A DNA stretch of 18,550 nt from M55B129 sp964506505 (GTDB lineage Bacteria > Bacillota > Dethiobacteria > DTU022). Location: NCBI GenBank assembly GCA_964506505.1, contig CAZDKY010000034.1, forward strand, positions 1 through 18,550. Reading direction: 5' to 3'. The notes under the pieces are model-generated. The model had not been told where the DNA came from. It saw only the letters and a program-made list of their open reading frames with translations, and made no database searches. The translations under genes were made by a program, and so were the position numbers. Positions 14,577-18,550 of the stretch are shown in pieces (the first letter of the stretch is position 1; every line of letters starts with the position of its first letter).

Positions 14577-15668
14577 TTATTCCTCCTGACCGTTGTTTCC
14601 GTGATATCGGGCTTCAAGATCCAGTTCTTCTTTCAGGGATGGCAGCAGATCGTTCAAATCCACTGTGCGAATAACCTCTCCGTGACGGAAGACAATACCG
14701 TGTTTTTGACCGGCTGAAATGCCGATATCAGCTTCACGAGCTTCTCCAGGACCATTAACCATACAACCCATTACCGCTATCTTCAAAGGAAGATGATAAT
14801 TTCTAAGCAATTTCTCTACTTCATTAACCAGGGATAGAAGATCAATGCTGCAGCGACCGCAGGTGGGACATGAAATTATATCGGGGTGGAAATGTCTTAA
14901 ACCAAGCGCTTGCAGAATATGCTGGGCTGCTCTCACTTCTTCAACTGGCGGTGCGGTGAGTGAAATCCGCACAGTATCACCGATACCATCTGCCAGCAGA
15001 GCGCCTACGCCTATAGAACCTTTAATTAACCCGGAATATGAAGGGCCGGCTTCCGTTATCCCGGTATGCAGTGGATAATTGTTTTTACCGGCAAAAATCC
15101 GGCAAGCCCTGATAGTTGTGTACACATCAGAAGCTTTTAAAGAAACAACCGTATCAAAAAAACCGCAACTTTCAAGCACCTCCAGATAACCGAGAGCCGA
15201 TTCCACAAGAGCGTCGGCTGTTGCGCCGCCATATTTTTTCAAAAGGCTCTTTTCCATCGAGCCTGCGTTCACCCCAATCCTTATAGGAATGGACAGCTTC
15301 CCGGCGTGTTCGGCAATGCTTTCCAGTTTTCTGGGGCCGCCAATGTTCCCGGGGTTTATTCTGATTTTGGCTGCTCCACTGTCAAGAACCATGTGGGCCA
15401 GTTCGGCATCAAAGTGAATGTCGGCAATTAGGGGTACTGAACTTTTTGAAGCCAGCTTTGCAAAGGCGTCAACCGATTCACGGTCCGGTATAGCCAGCCT
15501 GACCAGCTCACAGCCTGCTTCTGCCAGCTCCTTGATCTGGCTTTCAGTCTCAGTCAGTGAGGTGGTCCGTGTGTTGGTCATTGATTGAATGGCCACAGCG
15601 TGGCCTCCACCTATTGTCACCGTTCCGATTTTAACCGCTCGTGTATTTCTTCGTAAGATAGTTTCCAT
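14577..15668 (-). CDS. ispG: 4-hydroxy-3-methylbut-2-enyl diphosphate synthase (IspG)
   Basis: IspG (GcpE) reduces methylerythritol cyclodiphosphate to HMBPP, the sixth step of the MEP isoprenoid pathway, using a 4Fe-4S cluster. The 363-residue bacterial two-domain form shows the TIM-barrel opening GGGHAVAIQSMTNT, ADIHFDAELA (82-91) and INPGNIG (104-110). The C-terminal cluster domain has Cys267 and Cys270 in SCPTCGRC, Cys302 in VMGCMVNGPGEA, and Glu309 as the fourth ligand. The ATG has AAAGGTGA upstream. It lies 10 bases after rseP. All cluster ligands are intact. Confidence 0.97.
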   Translation of the reverse strand: METILRRNTRAVKIGTVTIGGGHAVAIQSMTNTRTTSLTETESQIKELAEAGCELVRLAIPDRESVDAFAKLASKSSVPLIADIHFDAELAHMVLDSGAAKIRINPGNIGGPRKLESIAEHAGKLSIPIRIGVNAGSMEKSLLKKYGGATADALVESALGYLEVLESCGFFDTVVSLKASDVYTTIRACRIFAGKNNYPLHTGITEAGPSYSGLIKGSIGVGALLADGIGDTVRISLTAPPVEEVRAAQHILQALGLRHFHPDIISCPTCGRCSIDLLSLVNEVEKLLRNYHLPLKIAVMGCMVNGPGEAREADIGISAGQKHGIVFRHGEVIRTVDLNDLLPSLKEELDLEARYHGNNGQEE

Positions 15669-15678
15669 AAATCACCTT

Positions 15679-16695
15679 TTACTTCCCGGGCAAAATGTCA
15701 AAGCGCAGAAGATCCTGATAAGTTATAAATAGGATTAAAATAATCAACATGGCAAAGCCGATAAAGTGAATAAAACCCTCTTTCTCCGGGTCAATACGTT
15801 TTCCCCTTAAAACCTCCACCAGCAGGAAAAAGAGTCTTCCGCCATCCAGGGCAGGAATGGGCAGCAGGTTCATTATCCCAAGACTGATGCTGATCAACCC
15901 GGTTAGCATTAAAAGATTAACAAAACCGGTTTGGGCCACTTCACCGATTACGTAAACTATACCCACCGGTCCAGTCACGTCCAGAGGGGCCTGGCCTGTA
16001 AGCACCTGATAAATTGAATTTATTATCAATGCAAAACGCTCCAAACTAATCTGAAGGGATGGTATAAAGCTATATTTTTTTATCTGCGGTCCTATTCCAA
16101 TAATTCCCCTGTTATCCTCAGGACTTATCTCGCTGACTACGTAAATCTGCTTTTTGCTGTCATTCCGTTCGATAATCAGTTCAATTTCCTGGGCCGGTTT
16201 TGCTGAAATATTTGTCAAGACATCGTCCCATTTGCTTACGGGTGTTCCGTCGATGGACTTAATAATATCGCCGGATTCTAATCCTACAGCTTCTGCCGGT
16301 GATTCTTCAACGATATAACCAATCTGGGAGCTATCTGTAGGAACACCGACCAGGAAGAAAAAGATAACAAAAAAGACAACAACGGCCAGAACTAGGTTCA
16401 TCATCGCTCCAGCGACCAAAACTAATGCCCTGCTTAAAGGAGGTTTACGACTAAAACTGTCCGGATCTGAATCTTCATCTGGGTTCTCACCAAGCATACG
16501 GCAAAAACCACCAAGGGGTACCACTCGCAGGGAATAGTCAATATCATTTTTTCTCCAGCTCAATATTTTTGGTCCGAAACCGATTGCCAGTTCAAGAACT
16601 TTAATCCCTGTCAATCTGGCTACGAAATAATGTCCCAGCTCGTGGACAATGATCAGTATACCGAAAACGAATATTGAGGCTATTAATGTCTGCAT
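15679..16695 (-). CDS. rseP: Site-2 zinc metalloprotease RseP/RasP
   Basis: This is an intramembrane metalloprotease that cleaves membrane-bound substrates such as anti-sigma factors and leftover signal peptides. The 338 residues contain the zinc motif HELGH (18-22) in the first membrane segment, a second segment (about 88-117), and a PDZ domain (about 120-195, with PAEAVGLESGDIIKSIDG). The third zinc-ligand motif, NLLPIPALDGGR (276-287), is followed by a last segment (308-328). Length and topology fit the Firmicute family. Its ATG comes one base after the dxr stop, with AAGGAT as ribosome site, so the two genes are closely coupled. The dxr-rseP pairing is widespread. Confidence 0.96.
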   Translation of the reverse strand: MQTLIASIFVFGILIIVHELGHYFVARLTGIKVLELAIGFGPKILSWRKNDIDYSLRVVPLGGFCRMLGENPDEDSDPDSFSRKPPLSRALVLVAGAMMNLVLAVVVFFVIFFFLVGVPTDSSQIGYIVEESPAEAVGLESGDIIKSIDGTPVSKWDDVLTNISAKPAQEIELIIERNDSKKQIYVVSEISPEDNRGIIGIGPQIKKYSFIPSLQISLERFALIINSIYQVLTGQAPLDVTGPVGIVYVIGEVAQTGFVNLLMLTGLISISLGIMNLLPIPALDGGRLFFLLVEVLRGKRIDPEKEGFIHFIGFAMLIILILFITYQDLLRFDILPGK

Positions 16696-16696
16696 T

Positions 16697-17890
16697 TTAG
16701 TTTATCCTTCTCTCTAAGGCGGTTATATATAATTTGGCTTCCCGCCTGGCCCAACGGTCCGTGGCAACTACATCTTGCAAAATGGGATCGGACATAGGCC
16801 TGTGCTTGTTCATTATTGTTTCGATCACTTCTGCTATGTTGTTAAAACCTATTACACCGGTCAGGAAGCTTCTTACTGCCTCTTCATTTGCTCCGTTCAT
16901 TACGGCAGGCATTGTCCCGCCTTCTTTTATCGCCCTGCAGGCCAGATCCAGGCAGGGGAAATTTTCCCGGTCAGGCTTCTTGAAATCAAGAACAAGATCA
17001 AAGGGATCAAAATTTTCAAACTTACTCTCAAGACGTTCCGGATAAGTCAGTGCATACTGAATTGGCATGTGCATATCCGGCCTGCCTAGCTGAGCGATAA
17101 CTGAACCGTCTTTATATTTTACCATAGAATGCACAATGCTTTGCCGGTGGATAACTACCTCTATCTGGTCAAGGCGCAAATCAAAAAGCCACATCGCTTC
17201 AATAATTTCAAGACCTTTATTCATCATAGTCGCTGAATCAATAGTTATTTTGCCTCCCATATTCCAGTTAGGGTGTTTTAGCGCTTCTTTTGCCGTGACA
17301 TGGCTGAGCTCTTTTCTTGTTTTTCCATAAAAGGGGCCTCCCGATGCAGTCAGGTAAATCTTATCTACTTCTTCTTTTCTGCCGCTGTGGAGGCACTGCC
17401 AGATTGCCGAATGTTCGCTGTCGATTGGATATAATTTTGTTCTATCCAGAAGACCCATTTTATTTAATATTTCCCCACCGATAACCAGTGATTCCTTGTT
17501 GGCCAGGGCAACCTTCTTTCCTTTCTTCAACGCTGCCACCAGCGGTTTGAAACCACTGAAACCCACCTGGGCCATCACCACAAGGTCCGCTTCATCAATT
17601 GTTGCAGCTATTTCCTGGCCCTGATCACCGGACTTCACCTGACAACCGGTACCATTTAACACTTTTGAAAGCCTGCCTGCAGCTTCTTCATTGCTTAAAA
17701 CAGCCAGCTTTGGTCGGAATTTAATGACCTGCTCCGCCAGCAAGCTGTCGTTGCTGCCCGCTGTCAGAGCGATGATCCTGTATTGCGGGCCCAGCATTTC
17801 AATTACCTCCAGGGTCTGCCGGCCGATTGAGCCTGTAGACCCGAGGACAGCTATCCTTTTAACTGTCAAAAGTTTGTTCAACCCTTCCAT
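16697..17890 (-). CDS. dxr: 1-deoxy-D-xylulose-5-phosphate reductoisomerase
   Basis: Dxr converts DXP to MEP with NADPH, the committed step of the MEP isoprenoid pathway. The 397 residues show the NADPH site GSTGSIG (17-23), LANKESLV (129-136), the metal-binding IDSEHSAIWQ (156-165), TASGGPF (181-187), and KHPNWNMGGKITIDSATMMN (205-224), with catalytic Glu228 just after. The ATG has no clear ribosome site upstream. An in-frame TTG at 17867-17869 has GGAAGGG upstream (about 12-13 bases) and would give MTVKRIAVLG, close to the usual N-terminus, so the true start is uncertain by 7 codons. It heads the dxr-rseP-ispG unit; cdsA and uppS, common neighbours, are not seen upstream. Confidence 0.95.
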   Translation of the reverse strand: MEGLNKLLTVKRIAVLGSTGSIGRQTLEVIEMLGPQYRIIALTAGSNDSLLAEQVIKFRPKLAVLSNEEAAGRLSKVLNGTGCQVKSGDQGQEIAATIDEADLVVMAQVGFSGFKPLVAALKKGKKVALANKESLVIGGEILNKMGLLDRTKLYPIDSEHSAIWQCLHSGRKEEVDKIYLTASGGPFYGKTRKELSHVTAKEALKHPNWNMGGKITIDSATMMNKGLEIIEAMWLFDLRLDQIEVVIHRQSIVHSMVKYKDGSVIAQLGRPDMHMPIQYALTYPERLESKFENFDPFDLVLDFKKPDRENFPCLDLACRAIKEGGTMPAVMNGANEEAVRSFLTGVIGFNNIAEVIETIMNKHRPMSDPILQDVVATDRWARREAKLYITALERRIN

Positions 17891-17903
17891 TTTAGCTTAT
17901 TAA

Positions 17904-17912
17904 ATCTTACCA
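17904..17912 (-). promoter_or_regulatory. Weak extended -10 candidate before dxr
   Basis: The minus strand reads TGG followed by TAAGAT, but 17 bases upstream there is no recognisable -35. A transcript from here would have a leader of only about 10 bases to the ATG, which suits the downstream TTG start better. Low confidence. Confidence 0.25.
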
Positions 17913-17956
17913 CATCACAGGCTTTTCTGCACAGCCTTAGCCTTAACATCTTTTAA

Positions 17957-18107
17957 CTACTCCCTTCTCTCACACTTCTTCAGACCTTCCACAAACCGCT
18001 TACCAGCAAATATAGCCGCTTGCTCAAATCTCAAAATCCTCGTCCACCTCATTATGAGAGTCAAACCCTTCTTCTACCAGGGCAGTGTTTAAATCTCTTC
18101 CTGTATT
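17957..18107 (-). pseudogene. Frameshifted C-terminal remnant of an unknown gene
   Basis: Two short minus-strand frames follow each other with coding-like composition. The first (18107 to the TGA at 18024-18026) ends in HNEVDEDFEI. The second (through 18052 to the TAG at 17957-17959) ends in EQAAIFAGKRFVEGLKKC plus ERRE. Removing one T from the ATTTGAG at the junction joins them into one acidic-then-basic tail with no internal stop. The first frame meets a stop at 18108-18110, next to an AAAA run where one base fewer would extend it further. I do not recognise the protein. Alternatives are a genuine 31-residue ORF (ATG at 18050-18052, poor ribosome site), a sequencing error, or chance. Confidence 0.35.
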
Positions 18108-18143
18108 TTAAGAACATATACCCGGTCAAAGGATATAATATAT

Positions 18144-18323
18144 CCTCCTGCATAACACAGACACGCTGGCTTTGTATCAAAGTATTGAAGGTGCTCGGAT
18201 TTTCAGGCTGCGTCAGAACTCGCCCGCCTGCCGCTCGCTCAGACAACTGCCGCAGTCATTCTGAAATCCTGTGCTCCTCTCGTTTCTTGCAAAGCCTGAT
18301 GCGCATATGTGTTATGCAGGAGG
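18144..18323. mobile_element. MITE-like 180-base foldback element
   Basis: Perfect 16-base terminal inverted repeats, CCTCCTGCATAACACA (18144-18159) and its reverse complement (18308-18323), bound a segment that is itself an imperfect inverted repeat. GGCTTTG (18168-18174) mirrors CAAAGCC (18290-18296), GGATTTTCAG (18197-18206) mirrors CTGAAATCC (18261-18269), and CTGCG (18208-18212) mirrors CGCAG (18251-18255). All four pairs share nearly the same centre (about 18232). The core is GC-rich. No transposase and no clear target-site duplication are seen. It could be a non-autonomous transposon or an intergenic repeat that folds when transcribed. Confidence 0.55.
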
Positions 18324-18485
18324 CTTTATCTTTTTCCTTCAGCAAAGGGTTACCAGGTACCGGATCTGCTGCTCATAACCTTTTTTATGGCCGTATTTAT
18401 TTGATACCGAAATAGTTCATCTGATTCAAAGAGCAATCCGGTGGTGAGCTTAGTGGATAGTTAAGATAGGCTTCGCAATTATTGA

Positions 18486-18537
18486 CTGCCGGTTGAAAAA
18501 AGTTTCCGGCAGAAAGAGGGCCAAACACTGCCGGCAG
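18486..18537. repeat. Cluster of CTGCCGG inverted repeats
   Basis: CTGCCGG (18486-18492) and CCGGCAG (18506-18512) form a 7-bp stem around 13 bases. CTGCCGGCAG (18528-18537) is a perfect 10-base palindrome of the same word. No U-run follows on the minus strand. It could belong to an upstream gene's end or to a repeat family cut by the window edge. Confidence 0.4.
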
Positions 18538-18550
18538 CGCGAACTAAAGC

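Larger units (their letters stand above)
17891..18550. other. Gene-free interval upstream of dxr
   Basis: No intact protein gene or structural RNA is recognised in these 660 bases. Longer open frames here, such as plus-strand 18020-18415, have no family resemblance and run straight through a foldback repeat. The interval holds a weak dxr promoter, a likely frameshifted gene tail, a 180-base foldback element and a cluster of CTGCCGG dyads. Bases 18324-18485 show nothing I can name. Confidence 0.6.

Noticed and set aside
18061..18246. 61-codon minus-strand open frame starting inside the foldback
   Set aside because: Half of it is repeat core read as protein and there is no ribosome site; it may only share a few codons with the decayed gene tail.
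18020..18415. 131-codon plus-strand open frame
   Set aside because: It runs across both arms of the foldback element, has no recognisable family motif, and opposes the direction of all other genes.
18397..18543. Minus-strand frame ending NQMNYFGIK, open to near the window edge
   Set aside because: It has no start with a ribosome site, no recognised family, and passes through the CTGCCGG dyads, so it is not supported as coding.

Overview
The window is a housekeeping stretch from an anaerobic, Gram-positive, Clostridia-like (Firmicutes) genome. Evidence for this is the conserved order rimP-nusA-ylxR-infB-rbfA-nrnA-truB-ribF-rpsO-pnp, an RNase J gene, AGGAGG-type ribosome sites, several TTG starts, and a bifunctional archaeal-type FBP aldolase/phosphatase of the kind found in archaea and deep-branching or thermophilic Clostridia. 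The species cannot be named from sequence alone. Every convincing gene is on the minus strand, so transcription runs from high to low coordinates.

Layout in transcription order. (1) 18550-17891: 660 bases with no intact gene. It holds GC-rich dyads, a 180-base foldback element with perfect 16-base terminal inverted repeats (18144-18323), and what looks like the frameshifted tail of a decayed gene. The frr-uppS-cdsA genes that often precede dxr are not seen. (2) 17890-13921: dxr-rseP-ispG-glycosyltransferase, nearly gapless. Two of these are MEP-pathway isoprenoid enzymes, one is a site-2 protease, and one is a family 2 glycosyltransferase of unknown acceptor. (3) A good extended -10 promoter (13878-13906) and a leader hairpin start the translation/RNA operon: rimP, nusA, ylxR, infB, rbfA, nrnA, truB, ribF, rpsO, pnp, dut, rnjA. 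It ends at a strong intrinsic terminator (1266-1303). Internal hairpins between rpsO and pnp and between pnp and dut probably tune or process the transcript. (4) 1146-52: the FBP aldolase/phosphatase gene, with its own promoter and a 9+1+9 palindrome just upstream of its ribosome site.

The operon joins ribosome maturation (RimP, RbfA, TruB, S15), translation and transcription factors (IF-2, NusA) and RNA turnover (PNPase, RNase J, NrnA, YlxR), with RibF and dUTPase as metabolic passengers. ylxQ, usual between ylxR and infB, is absent from that position.

I found no CRISPR array, prophage, toxin-antitoxin pair, rRNA or tRNA, and no convincing new multi-gene system. The observations most worth checking are the foldback element, a perfect 14-base-arm hairpin inside the ribF coding start, a four-codon leader ORF abutting infB, the fbp palindrome, and the frameshifted gene remnant. 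Several gene starts were placed inside longer open frames using ribosome sites and family length; each case is explained in its entry.
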